Of a stretch of 64,000 nt of DNA, positions 1 through 9,688 are shown one piece after another; the stretch's first letter is position 1; the number at the start of each line of letters is the position of its first letter. A program made the position numbers and the translations under genes. The notes beneath the pieces were generated by a model, which was given only the letters and a program-made list of their open reading frames with translations, was not told where the DNA came from and ran no database searches. The stretch is from Acidimicrobiia bacterium (GTDB lineage Bacteria > Actinomycetota > Acidimicrobiia > IMCC26256 > PALSA-610), in assembly GCA_027494135.1 (NCBI GenBank), contig JAOSJK010000001.1, positions 723,378 through 787,377 on the forward strand. Reading direction: 5' to 3'.

Positions 1-351
1 AAGTACGGGGACTGCGACATCCTCACGTCGTGGGCCCAGGGCGACCGCGATGGTCGCCAAGACCTCGAGCGGATGATGGGCCACCCCTCCACGGCACGCG
101 ACGAGTACAGGGCCGGTTCGCCCGTGCACCGGCTCTCCGGGGTCGAGGTCCCCCTGCTGATCGCTCACGGCGAGCGCGACGAGCGTGTGCACCCTGCCCA
201 GTCGGAGGAGCTGGTGACGGTGCTACGGCGGCTCGGCAAGCAGTTCGAGTACCTGACCTACCCGACCGAGGGTCACGGGCTCCTGCGCGCCGGGCCGCAG
301 ATCCACTTCTACCGGCGGCTGGAACGATTCCTCGACTGGTACCTCCTCTGA
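1..351 (+). CDS. Prolyl oligopeptidase (S9) family peptidase, C-terminal fragment
   Basis: The frame is open from the first base, so the N-terminus lies outside the window. The visible ~116 residues are the end of an alpha/beta-hydrolase peptidase of the S9 type. They contain a VPLLIAHGERDERVHP segment, where the second D is the expected catalytic acid, and a YPTEGHGL segment carrying the expected catalytic His, followed by the terminal helix ending FLDWYLL. The nucleophile serine is not in view. It lies just upstream of a peptide ABC importer on the same strand, which fits peptide degradation and uptake as a shared theme (inference). Family call is firm; substrate is unknown. Confidence 0.8.
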   Translation, partial: KYGDCDILTSWAQGDRDGRQDLERMMGHPSTARDEYRAGSPVHRLSGVEVPLLIAHGERDERVHPAQSEELVTVLRRLGKQFEYLTYPTEGHGLLRAGPQIHFYRRLERFLDWYLL

Positions 352-450
352 TACAGGCACCGGTTCACGACCCCCCGCTTGACAAGCAACGTCGCGGGTC
401 GAAGAATCGCCCGGCCGGCGACCGTGTGGCCGCCACCGGGAGGGGACGGC

Positions 451-2298
451 ATGACTCGTCGCAGACAGCACCTACGCACTGCCCTCGCGGTCGCCGTGGT
501 CACCTCCACGATGGCCGTTCCCGCGGCTGCGCCGGCCGGCGCCCAGGAGAAGTCGACGTTCACCGTCGGCGTCATCCAGGACATGGATGCGTTCAATGTC
601 ACACTCGGCGTCACCCTCTCGTCGTTCGAGGCGTGGAACAACCACTACCCGACCCTGACCGACAAGTCCGAGGACGACTTCTCGGTCGAGCCGAGTCTCG
701 CCGAGTCGTGGACCGGGTCGGCGGACGGCCTCACATGGACCTACAAGCTCCGCGAGGGACTGACGTGGTCTGACGGCGAGCCGCTGACCGCCGAGGATGT
801 CGTCTACACGATCAACCGCTCCCGAGACGAGGAGTGGTCGAACCACTACAGCACCGTGGCGAACATCACCGCCGAGGCGACGGACGAGCTCACCGTCGTG
901 CTGACCTCGTCTGAACCCGACCCCAAGCTCCCCGTGATGGACGTCTACATCGTGCCCCCGCAGGTCTACGAGGGCCTCGACGCCGACGCGCTCTCCGCCC
1001 ACAAGGCCATCGACGACCCGGGCGGCGGCCCGTTCGTGATGAAGGAGTGGAAGAAGGGCCAGTTCTGGCGGATGGAGGCGAACGACAGCTACTGGCGTGG
1101 CCGCCCTGCCGTCGACGAGCTGATCTTCCGTGTCTACACGAACCCCGATGCGCTGATCGCTGCCCTCAAGTCGGGCGAGATCGATGCGACGGGCGACATC
1201 CCGGCGAACCAGTTCGATCTGCTCAAGAACGAGTCCGACATCACCGTGATCGCAGGCAACCAGGGTGGGTTCAACGAGCTGTCGATCAACGCCGGTGACG
1301 GGCTCGGCGACTTCCACCCGGCCGTTGCCGACCCGATCGTGCGCCGCGCCATCGCCCACGCCATCGATCGTCAGACCCTCCTCGACCGGGTCCTGAACGG
1401 GCTCGGCAGCCTCACCCCCGCGATGTCCACCTCCGCCTCGCCGGAGTGGGACCTCGTGCTGCCCGAAGCCGAGCAGTACGGCTTCGATCCCGACACCGCC
1501 AGGCAGCTCCTCGAAGACGCCGGGTACGTAGACACAGACGACGACGGTGTCAGGGAGGACCCCGACGGCCGACCGCTCGAGTTCCGCTACCTCTCGCGTT
1601 CCGAATCCGAGCTCTCGGCACCGCTGGCCGACTTCATCGGCGAGTGGCTGAAGGACATCGGGATCGAGATCAAGATCGAGGTGCTCAGCGACACGCAGCT
1701 CACCCCGCGCATCGCCGAGGGTACCTACGAGATGTTCGTGTGGGGCTGGGTGCCGTACGTGGACCCCGACCCGATGCTCTCGTACTTCACGTGCTCCGAG
1801 ATCAGCGACGACCCGGAGTCACCGGGCTGGAACGACGCCAACTGGTGTGATCCCGAGTACGACCGCCTCTACAAGGAACAGAACCGCGAGCTCGATCCCG
1901 AACGGCGTCACGAGATCGTCCAGGAGATGCTGAAGATCTTCCACGACTCGGCCTCCTACGTCGTGCTCTTCAAGACCGACGACCTGAACGCGTTCCGGAA
2001 CGATCGTTTCACCGACGTGGTCTGCGAACCGACCGAGACCGGGCCCTTCCTGTTCACGAACACGGGCAAGACCTACCAGCGGATCCGCCCCGTCGAGGAC
2101 GGTGAGACAGGGTCGGCCGACTGTGGAGAGCGTGTCGCTGCCGCCTCCGGCGGCGACGCCGGTGACACGGCATCGACCGCGGACGACTCGGGTAGCAGCG
2201 CCGGACTCGTAATCGGTCTGGTCGCCGCACTCGTCGTCCTCGCGGGGATCGTGGTCTTCGTCCTCGCGAAGCGCAAGCCGGCCGACGAACGCGAGTAG
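451..2298 (+). CDS. Oligopeptide-type ABC transporter substrate-binding protein (family 5), C-terminally anchored
   Basis: A 615-residue extracytoplasmic solute-binding protein of the DppA/OppA family. I choose ATG 451 over an upstream ATG at 379 because a GGGAGGGG ribosome site precedes it and a clean signal peptide begins there (basic start, hydrophobic core, cleavage near AGA-QE). The family's SWT..DGLTWTYKLREG.TWSDGEPLTAEDVVYT region is present near residues 90-125. There is no lipobox cysteine. Instead a low-complexity Gly/Ser/Asp tail leads to one membrane helix (about residues 580-605) and a basic end, so the protein is probably held on the outer face of the membrane by its C-terminus. 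First gene of a five-gene ABC operon. Confidence 0.9.
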   Translation: MTRRRQHLRTALAVAVVTSTMAVPAAAPAGAQEKSTFTVGVIQDMDAFNVTLGVTLSSFEAWNNHYPTLTDKSEDDFSVEPSLAESWTGSADGLTWTYKLREGLTWSDGEPLTAEDVVYTINRSRDEEWSNHYSTVANITAEATDELTVVLTSSEPDPKLPVMDVYIVPPQVYEGLDADALSAHKAIDDPGGGPFVMKEWKKGQFWRMEANDSYWRGRPAVDELIFRVYTNPDALIAALKSGEIDATGDIPANQFDLLKNESDITVIAGNQGGFNELSINAGDGLGDFHPAVADPIVRRAIAHAIDRQTLLDRVLNGLGSLTPAMSTSASPEWDLVLPEAEQYGFDPDTARQLLEDAGYVDTDDDGVREDPDGRPLEFRYLSRSESELSAPLADFIGEWLKDIGIEIKIEVLSDTQLTPRIAEGTYEMFVWGWVPYVDPDPMLSYFTCSEISDDPESPGWNDANWCDPEYDRLYKEQNRELDPERRHEIVQEMLKIFHDSASYVVLFKTDDLNAFRNDRFTDVVCEPTETGPFLFTNTGKTYQRIRPVEDGETGSADCGERVAAASGGDAGDTASTADDSGSSAGLVIGLVAALVVLAGIVVFVLAKRKPADERE

Positions 2299-2322
2299 AT
2301 GACCTGACGCGGCGCACCTGCC

Positions 2323-3287
2323 ATGAGCACGCGACTCGTGACTCGCAAGCTGTTCGGGGCCGTGGGCACCCTCGTCTTCGTCCTCGTCTTCAACTTCTTC
2401 CTGTTCCGCGTCGTCGAGTCCGACCCGGTCGCCACGCTCTTCCGCGGCACCCGCCTGACCGAGGATCAACGAGCGCGCCTCTACGACGAGTTCGGTGTCA
2501 ACGATCCGCTGCCCGAGCAGTTCGCGAAGTACGTGCGCGAGACCTCGCAGCTGAACTTCGGCTACTCCTACGAAGGCCACCGTCCGGTACGTAGCGAGAT
2601 CGGCGACGCTCTCTGGCCGACGGTGTGGCTCGTCGGCCTCTCCACCCTGCTCTCGACGGTGATCGGCCTCGCGCTCGGGGTCTACTCGGGGTGGAGGCGC
2701 GGTACACGCGGCGACTACGCCAGCACCGCCTTCTCGATGTTCACGTACTCGATGCCCGACTTCTGGCTCGGCCTCCTCCTCCTCGGCTTCCTCGGGAGCC
2801 AGCAGGGCTGGTTTCCGACCGGGGGCATCTCCGACCCCGGCGTCACCGGCGGCCTCTCGAAGCTCGTGGACCAGGCACACCATCTGGTCCTGCCGTGCCT
2901 CACGCTCACCGTCGCTTACCTCGGCGAGTACGCGATCGTGATGCGCTCGTCTCTCCTCGACACCCTCGGCGAGGACTACCTGCTCCTCGCCCGGGCGAAG
3001 GGCCTGCGCGACGCCCTGGTTCGAAGACGGCACGCAGTACCCAACGCGCTGCTCCCGGTGGTCACCCTGGTGGCCATCAACTTCGGCTTCGTGCTCTCCG
3101 GTGCCATCGCGGTCGAGTCGATCTTCTCCTGGCCGGGGCTCGGCCATGCGACGTTCCGCGCCATCCCGCGCCCGACCTACCGATGCTCCAGGGGCTCTTC
3201 CTGCTCTTCAGCGCGGCTGTGATAGTCGCGAACCTCGTAGCCGACCTCCTGTACTCGTACCTCGATCCACGGGTCAGGACGTCGTGA
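2323..3287 (+). CDS. Peptide ABC transporter permease, DppB type (one frameshift)
   Basis: Inner-membrane permease of the binding-protein-dependent family. It has an N-terminal membrane anchor and the GEYAIVMRSSLLDTLGEDY..ARAKGL loop that docks on the ATPase. The frame breaks near 3172: CGCGCCCGAC should be CGCGCCCCGAC, one C short. After correction the protein continues PDLPMLQGLFLLFSAAV... to a normal C-terminus YSYLDPRV, about 321 residues. Read as is, it stops at 3222 with a nonsense tail. The stop at 3285-3287 overlaps the GTG of the next permease gene, so the two are probably translationally coupled. Confidence 0.88.
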
Positions 3288-4201
3288 CGGCCCCTCAGGC
3301 CCCTCCGATGGGGCGTAGGCGCGCCGCGCGCGTCCGGCGCAGGCGCTCGCTCGCGCGGTCGTGGTCGCTGTTCCGCGCCCACACGCCGGGTATGGCCGGC
3401 CTCGTGGTCCTCGCCGCGTTCGTCCTCCTTGCGCTCGCCGCCCCGCTGATCAGCGACGCCGGGGGACTCAAGGTCACCCATGCGATCGGCAACCCGCAGT
3501 GGGCCCACCCGAGCAGCGAGTTCCCCCTGGGCACCGACAACCTGGGGCGCAGCGTCGCTGCGCAGTTCGTGTGGGGCTCGCGCATCAGCCTCTTCGTCGG
3601 GCTCATGGCGACTCTGCTGACGATGGTCATCGGATCCGTGGTCGGGATCGCGTCGGGGTTCTTCGGGCGTTGGATCGACGCCGGGTTGATGCGCGTCACC
3701 GAGTGGTTCCTGGTCATTCCCTTCCTCCCGCTGGCGATAGTGCTCGCCAAGATCCTCGGCCCGTCCGTCTGGAACGTCATCTTCGTCATCGGCATCACCT
3801 CCTGGCCGGCGACGGCGCGCGTCATCCGTGCTCAGGTGCTCTCGGTCAAGGAGCGGCTCTTCGTGGAGCGGTCGCGTGCGCTCGGCGCCGGGACATGGCA
3901 CCTGACGTCGAGGCACGTGCTACCGAACGTCGCTCCGCTGATCCTCGCGAACACCACTCTTACGGTCCCGATCGCGATCCTCACCGAGACGACGCTCGCG
4001 TTCGTGGGACTCGGCGACCCCACGCGCGCGTCGTGGGGCAAGACCCTCGAAGAGGCATTCGCCGCGGGAGCGGTCATCGGACGGAACGCCTGGTGGTACT
4101 ACCTTCCTGCAGGCGTCGGGATCATCGCCGTGGTCATGGCCTTCACCCTCTGCGGCCACGCTCTCGAGGAGATCCTCAACCCGAAGCTCAGGGAGAGATG
4201 A
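3284..4201 (+). CDS. Peptide ABC transporter permease, DppC type
   Basis: About 305 residues, intact. The start is taken as GTG 3284, which overlaps the upstream stop as GTGA. The longer open frame upstream is only overlap with the previous gene. It has the N-terminal helix after a very basic leader, the periplasmic HPLGTDNLGRS-like segment (here FPLGTDNLGRS), and the ATPase-coupling loop VKERLFVERSRALGAGTW. Five or so further membrane helices follow. It pairs with the preceding DppB-type permease to form the translocation pore. Its stop overlaps the next start as ATGA. Confidence 0.92.
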   Translation: MTAPQAPPMGRRRAARVRRRRSLARSWSLFRAHTPGMAGLVVLAAFVLLALAAPLISDAGGLKVTHAIGNPQWAHPSSEFPLGTDNLGRSVAAQFVWGSRISLFVGLMATLLTMVIGSVVGIASGFFGRWIDAGLMRVTEWFLVIPFLPLAIVLAKILGPSVWNVIFVIGITSWPATARVIRAQVLSVKERLFVERSRALGAGTWHLTSRHVLPNVAPLILANTTLTVPIAILTETTLAFVGLGDPTRASWGKTLEEAFAAGAVIGRNAWWYYLPAGVGIIAVVMAFTLCGHALEEILNPKLRER

Positions 4202-5170
4202 CCACGCAACCGCTGCTGTCGGTGCGCGACCTCTCCGTCGGGTACAAGACGCGCGGAGGAACTGTCCCGCGGTGCGCGGCGTCAGCTTCGACCTCGCGCC
4301 CGGAGGCACTCTCGGACTGGCCGGTGAGTCCGGATGCGGCAAGTCGTCACTGGCCGGCGCGCTGCTGCGCCTTCTCCCGTCCGGTACCGAGGTGGGCGGG
4401 GAGGTCCTGCTCGACGGCGAGAACGTCTTCGAGATGAGTCCGGGGCGCCTGCGCGCCGTCCGGTGGACCGAGCTGGCGATCGTCTTCCAGGGCGCGCTCC
4501 ACGCGATGAACCCCGTTCAGCGCATCGGTCGTCAGATCGCCGAGGCGATCGAGCTCCACGACCCGGTGGGACCTCGGTCCACGCGGGCCCGGGTCGGTGA
4601 GCTGCTCGAGGAGGTCGGGGTACCCGCGCGACGCGCCGACGACTACCCGCATCAGCTGTCGGGAGGGCAGCGCCAGCGCGATGATCGCGATGGCACTCGC
4701 ATGTCGCCCCGCGATGCTCGTCGCCGACGAGCCGACCACCGCACTCGACGTCATGGTGCAGGCGCAGGTGCTCGCGCTGATGGACAGCCTCCGTCGCGAC
4801 CACGATCTCACGATGCTCTTCATAACCCATGATCTCTCGGTACTCGCGTACGCGTGCACCGAGATCGCCGTCATGTACGGAGGCCGGATAGTCGAGCAGG
4901 GTCCGAGCAAGAAGGTCTTCGAGAACCCCGTGCACCCCCTACACGAAGGCGCTCGCCGCCGCGTTCCCCACGATCGGCGATCCGTCCGACCGGATGCGGC
5001 CGGCGGGCCTCCCGGGCGACCCTCCCGACCCGCAGCACCTCCCGACCGGCTGTCCATTCCACCCGCGCTGCCCCGTCGCCGAAGATCGGTGCTCTCAGAT
5101 CGACGTGATGCTGCGAGCAGTCGGCGACGACAGGCGCGCCGCATGCGTGAAGATCGGCGATCCGTCGTGA
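4198..5170 (+). CDS. Peptide ABC transporter ATP-binding protein, DppD type (three frameshifts)
   Basis: Nucleotide-binding subunit: Walker A GESGCGKSS, Q-loop VFQGALHAMNP, signature LSGGQRQR, Walker B MLVADEPTTALD, H-loop FITHDLS, then the oligopeptide C-terminal domain with CPFHPRCP. The sequence breaks at about 4265 (one G short), 4680 (two bases short in a GCGC repeat) and 4937 (one C too many at the HPYT motif). Each break restores family sequence when corrected. Without the last correction the frame runs on into the next gene and gives an apparent 535-residue fusion, which I reject. Start ATG 4198 overlaps the previous stop. The end TGA 5168-5170 overlaps the next GTG. Confidence 0.85.
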
Positions 5171-6187
5171 GCGAGACGGGCAACGGTGACCGCTCCGCGC
5201 CGCTCCTCGAGGTGCGCGGGGTCGAGGTGCACTTCGGGGGCCGGCGACGCCTCTTCGGCAGAGGCGACCGGCTCGCCGCCCGCGCAGTCGACGGGGTCGA
5301 TCTCGACGTCGGCACCGGTGAGGTCCTCGCTCTCGTCGGCGAGTCCGGATGCGGCAAGACGACCGTCGCGCGCACAATCATGGGGCTCGAGCGTCCGACG
5401 ACCGGTACCGTCGCGTACGGCGGTGAGCCGATCGGGTACGGGACCGCCTCGCTGCGCGCGTACCGCCGGCGGGTGCAGATGGTCTTCCAGGACCCAACGG
5501 GCGCGTTGAACCCGCGCCAGACGATCTACGAAGCAGTCGCAGAGGCGCTGCGCATCCACCGCGTAGCGGGCGACGAGGCCGCACTCGTCGCGGGAGCGCT
5601 CTCGCGCTCGGGGCTGAGGCCGCCGGAGCGCTTCTTCGACCTCTATCCGCACGAGCTCTCCGGCGGACAGCGCCAGCGTGTGGTGATCGCCGGCGCGATG
5701 GTGCTCGAGCCACGCCTCCTCGTCGCCGACGAGCCGGTCTCGAGTCTCGACGCCTCCGTACGCGGCGAGATCCTCGCCCTCATGCTCCGCCTCGTCCAGG
5801 AGACCGGCGTCTCGATCCTCGTGGTCACCCACGACCTGGGCCTCGCATGGAACATCGCCGACCGGGTAGCGGTGATGTACCTGGGCCGCATCGTCGAGGT
5901 CGGACCTACGGAGCGCCTACTCGACTCCCCGCGTCACCCCCTACACGAAGGCTCTGCTCTCGGTCGTCCCCGAGACGAAGCGACTCGACCAGCAGATCCT
6001 CACCGGCGAGACGCCCGACCCGACCCACATCCCGCCGGGCTGCCGCTTTCACCCGCGCTGCCCGCTCGTCGCGTCGGGCGAGGCTGCCGGCGCAGGCTAC
6101 GAGGACAGGTGCCGGACGTTGGATCCGGCCGTGCTCTTCCCTGCGCCCGGCTGGTCGGTGTGGTGCCACGCCGCCGAGAGCACCTGA
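5167..6187 (+). CDS. Peptide ABC transporter ATP-binding protein, OppF/DppF type (one frameshift)
   Basis: Second ATPase of the importer, starting at GTG 5167 in a four-base overlap with the preceding stop. Walker [11 protein letters not shown]-loop [11 protein letters not shown], signature LSGGQRQR, Walker [13 protein letters not shown] and H-loop [10 protein letters not shown] are all present. Near 5937 the run in CACCCCCTACACGAAGG has one C too many. Removing it restores [13 protein letters not shown] and the C-terminal CRFHPRCP region ending at 6187. The same 1-base excess occurs at the same motif in the neighbouring ATPase. Last gene of the ABC operon. Confidence 0.86.
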
Positions 6188-6195
6188 GGAACGCG

Positions 6196-8175
6196 TCACT
6201 GTAGGTCGCGCGGGACCTCCGCCGACCACGTCCGGGCCAGGAAGGGCCCACCGCCGTCGGTCGTGTCGAGGTCGATCTCGATGCTGTAGGTCCCGACATC
6301 CGACCGCAGCCGGAGCCGGGCCTCCGCGGTCACCGCATCGCCGGGCCACTTGATCTCGAACGCGCGGTGGCGGTGGCAGTGGCGTCGCCCGGATCGTCGG
6401 TGGAGACCGCGACGGTGCCCGAGTAGCTCTCTCGCACGTCGGCGCCGTGCTCGGCCCGGTACTCCGACCCGTGGGCGATGACCGCCCGGGTCTCGCGCGG
6501 GATCACGTCGTGCTCGATCCTCCACGTGACCGGGGCCACGACTCCCGAATCCGCGGAGTGTGGATCGCCATCGGACGGCGCCGCGGCGAAGACCGGGACC
6601 GCCCGGTGCGCGTCCAACCCGTCGGGAATCACCGGAAGCGTCAAGCCGATTCCCGATCGATCGACGCTCAGCTCGGCAGAACTCGGTGGTGGCCAGATGT
6701 TCGGCCAGTCGGCGCCGGCGATCGCGAGCCGGAGGCGATGTCCCGCCTCGAAGACCCACGACGTGGCGTCGAGGTCGACGTCGACCTCGTAGGTCGCGCC
6801 GGGGTCGAGCGGCCGCGGGGTGACGGAGGAGTCGCGGTGGGCGAGGTTGAGCAGGCCACGGGAGACGAGCACCGAGGTCCCGTCGGGAAAGACGTCGCAG
6901 AGCTTCGCCGACAGGAACACCACCGGCGAGGACGAGACGAGCCGGAGCGAGAGGCGCGGGTGGCCGAGGATCTCGACCTCCGACGCCTCGGGCTCCCACG
7001 TGTAGACGAGCGAGTGGGCCTCGTCGGGGCGTTGGTCGAGTGGCTGACCCCACGGCAGCCTCCCGGCGCAGGAGATCCACGCTGTGCTGCCGACGTCACC
7101 CCTCACCTCGAGTGTGTCGGTCCCCTCACCTTCGAAGCGCCTGACGATCTCCGTGAGCCGTGCCGGGGCCAGGCCTCCTCGCTCCGCCACTCGCCGCGGT
7201 GCTCGTCGAGGTCGGGCGCGGGAAGGGTCGGGCGACGCACGAAGATGTCGAGCGGCGCGTCGTCATCGACGCCGTTGCGCGCCACGCAGGTGGTGATCGA
7301 ACCATCGGATCATCTCGGGGAGCAGATCCACCCGCGGGCCCGGCAGCGACGCCGCCGGCGACATGTGGCTCCAAGGGCCCAGGATCAGCTTCTTGGGGCA
7401 CCGCAGCGCCGCGAAGACCCGCAGGCACGCGTTGCGATATCCGTCGGCCCAGCCCCCACCAGCATCGTCGGGCACTCGATCCTCTCGTATCCCTCGGTCG
7501 TGCCGGGGCGCGACCCGAGGCGGAGTGAGCCGTGCCTCCAGTACGGGCCGTCACGCTGCTCGGCGAGCCACTGCAGCACCCAGGGCTCGGTGCCCTCGAT
7601 GCGGCGGCGCCATTCGTCGCGCCATCCTCCGCCGTAGACCGCTGGCACCGGCGGCAACGCGTTCATCGCGACCATGTAGAGCACATAGTCGATCAGGTCG
7701 AGTGCGCGCAGGGCACCACCGGTGTAGTGGACGTCGTCGGTGTACCGATCGTCGGTCGCGTAGATCGCGCACACTGCAGCAAGCGCCGGCGGCCTCTCGA
7801 CCGCCATCTGAAGAGCGTTGAATCCCGAGTACGAGGTGCCGTACATGCCGACTGCTCCGGTGCACCAGGGACGGTCCGCGAGCCACGCAATCACGGCCGC
7901 CAGGTCCTGCTGCTCGAGCGCGGCATACTCGTCCTCGGCGACCCCTCCGACGATCCGGTGCCGCGCAGGTCGAGCCTCGCCACCGCGTAGCCTCCCTCCC
8001 CGCAGAGGCGCCGATACTCCGAGCGGTACGACGCCGTCAGGTCGTCCTTGCGGTACGGCAGCGCCTCGAGCAGGACAGGCCACGGGCCGTCGCCCTCACC
8101 GTCACCGGGCAGGAACAGCGAGGCCGCGAGGCGTACCCCGTCGCCCATCACGATCCACTCGCTCAGCTCGATCAA
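6196..8175 (-). CDS. CocE/NonD family hydrolase (S15-like), broken by several frameshifts
   Basis: Read on the minus strand from [21 protein letters not shown] at 8175, the pieces make one protein of about 650 residues. They are an N-terminal beta segment, the alpha/beta-hydrolase core with the nucleophile motif GTSYSG, a [12 protein letters not shown] segment carrying the presumed catalytic His, and a C-terminal jelly-roll domain ([15 protein letters not shown]..., ending SAEVPRDLQ at 6196). Frames change near 7990, 7460, 7290, 7190 and 6385, so the gene is unreadable as it stands. Given the indel pattern elsewhere I favour sequence errors, but real decay cannot be excluded. Family members hydrolyse acyl or peptidyl bonds; the substrate is unknown. 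It converges with the peptide importer. Confidence 0.75.
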
Positions 8176-8217
8176 GGCTGCTCCACGACCAGGTCCTCAC
8201 CGACGGACCCGCCGACG

Positions 8218-9688
8218 CTATCCGAGCAGCTCGTCGAGGAGCTTGGAGAGGAGCTGTGGGTTCCCGCGACCCTCGAGGGCTTTCATCGCCTCCCCCATCA
8301 GGAAGCCGCGCTTCTTCTTGCGCGCCTTGTCGTCGCCTTCGCGGTACTGCGCGACAGCGTCGGCGTTTGAGGCGAGGATCTGCTCCACGACCGACCTGAG
8401 TGCTCCCTCGTCGCTCTCCTGGCTGAGGCCCCGATCGGCAACGATCCGCCGTGGCCGGTGGCCGCCGCGCAGCGACTCCGCGAGGACGTCCTTCGCCTGG
8501 CCCCGCGAGATCGTTCCCTCCGCGACGAGGGCGACGACCTCCGCGAGGCCGTCGGGCGCGAGCGGCAGTACCTCGGGCGACAGTCCGCTCTCGTTCAAGT
8601 ACGCGAGCACGTCGCCGATAGCCCAGTTCACGATGTCCCTGGGTTCGCCCGACTCGAGCGAGGCGCAGGCGGCCTCCGCGTACTCCGCGAGACCCGGCGT
8701 GCCGACCAGCACCCGCGAGTCGTGGTCGTTGATGCCCCACTCCTCGACGAGCCTCGCGCCGCGCCGCGGGGAGCTCGGGCATGGAGGAGCGAACCCTCGT
8801 GCGCATCTCCGCAGTGGGTGCCACCGGTACGAGATCCGGCTCGGGGAAGTACCGGTAGTCGTAGGCCTCCTCCTTCGAGCGCATCGAGTGCGTGCAACCG
8901 TCGTCCTCGTCCCAGTGCCGCGTCTCCTGAACGACGCGCTCGCCTCCCTCGAGGATCGCGACCTGCCGGCGCGCCTCGTAGTCGATCGCGCGCCCCAGGG
9001 AGCGGATCGAGTTCAGGTTCTTGATCTCTGCTCTCGTACCCAGCACCTGGGAACCGGCATGGCGCACAGACACGTTCGCGTCGACCCGCAGCGAGCCCTC
9101 CTCCATCTTCACGTCGGAGACCCCGATCGCCAGCAGCGTCGCGCGGAGCTCGTTCACGTAGGCGCGGGCCTCGTCGGAGCCGGACATCTCGGGCTCGGAG
9201 ACGATCTCGAGGAGCGGCACTCCGGCGCGGTTGTAGTCGACCAGCGAGTGCGAGGCATCGTGTATCCGTCCGCCCCCGCCGACGTGGACGGTCTTGCCGG
9301 TGTCCTCCTCGAGGTGAGCGCGGACGATTCCCACGCGCTTGCCGTCGATCTCGAGGTGTCCGGCGACGCAGATCGGCTCGTCGTACTGTGAGATCTGGTA
9401 GTCCTTCGGCATGTCGGGGTAGAAGTAGTTCTTGCGGTGGAACACCGACTGCGCGGGCACGGTGAAGTGGAGTGCCTCGCCGACCCTCAGCGCGAACTCG
9501 ACCGCCTTCTCGTTGAGCACAGGCAGCGAGCCCGGCAGGCCCAGGCAGACCGGGCAGACGAGCGAGTTCGGGCTGGCGCCGAACTCGTTGGGGCAGCCGC
9601 AGAAGAGCTTCGTCGCCGTCGCCAGCTCGACGTGCACCTCGAGGCCGACGACGACCTCCCAGCCGTCGGGTACGCCTACCGCGGTCAC
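8218..9688 (-). CDS. gatB: Asp-tRNA(Asn)/Glu-tRNA(Gln) amidotransferase subunit B (one frameshift)
   Basis: Kinase/transferase subunit of the GatCAB complex, which converts misacylated Glu-tRNA(Gln) or Asp-tRNA(Asn). Hallmarks are the N-terminal [11 protein letters not shown], the cysteine-bearing [14 protein letters not shown], and [20 protein letters not shown]. The C-terminal YqeY-like tail ends [12 protein letters not shown] frameshift near 8765 separates PELPAARR from [19 protein letters not shown]; total about 490 residues. The start is GTG 9688, which would overlap the gatA stop as GTGA once gatA's terminal indel is corrected. Last gene of gatC-gatA-gatB. Confidence 0.92.

Noticed and set aside
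379-450. Upstream ATG for the substrate-binding protein
   Set aside because: It has no ribosome site and adds a Pro/Arg-rich leader before a complete signal peptide.
4597-6204. A 535-residue double-ATPase fusion
   Set aside because: It arises from one extra C at 4937. Correcting it gives two ordinary ATPases with a GTGA overlap.
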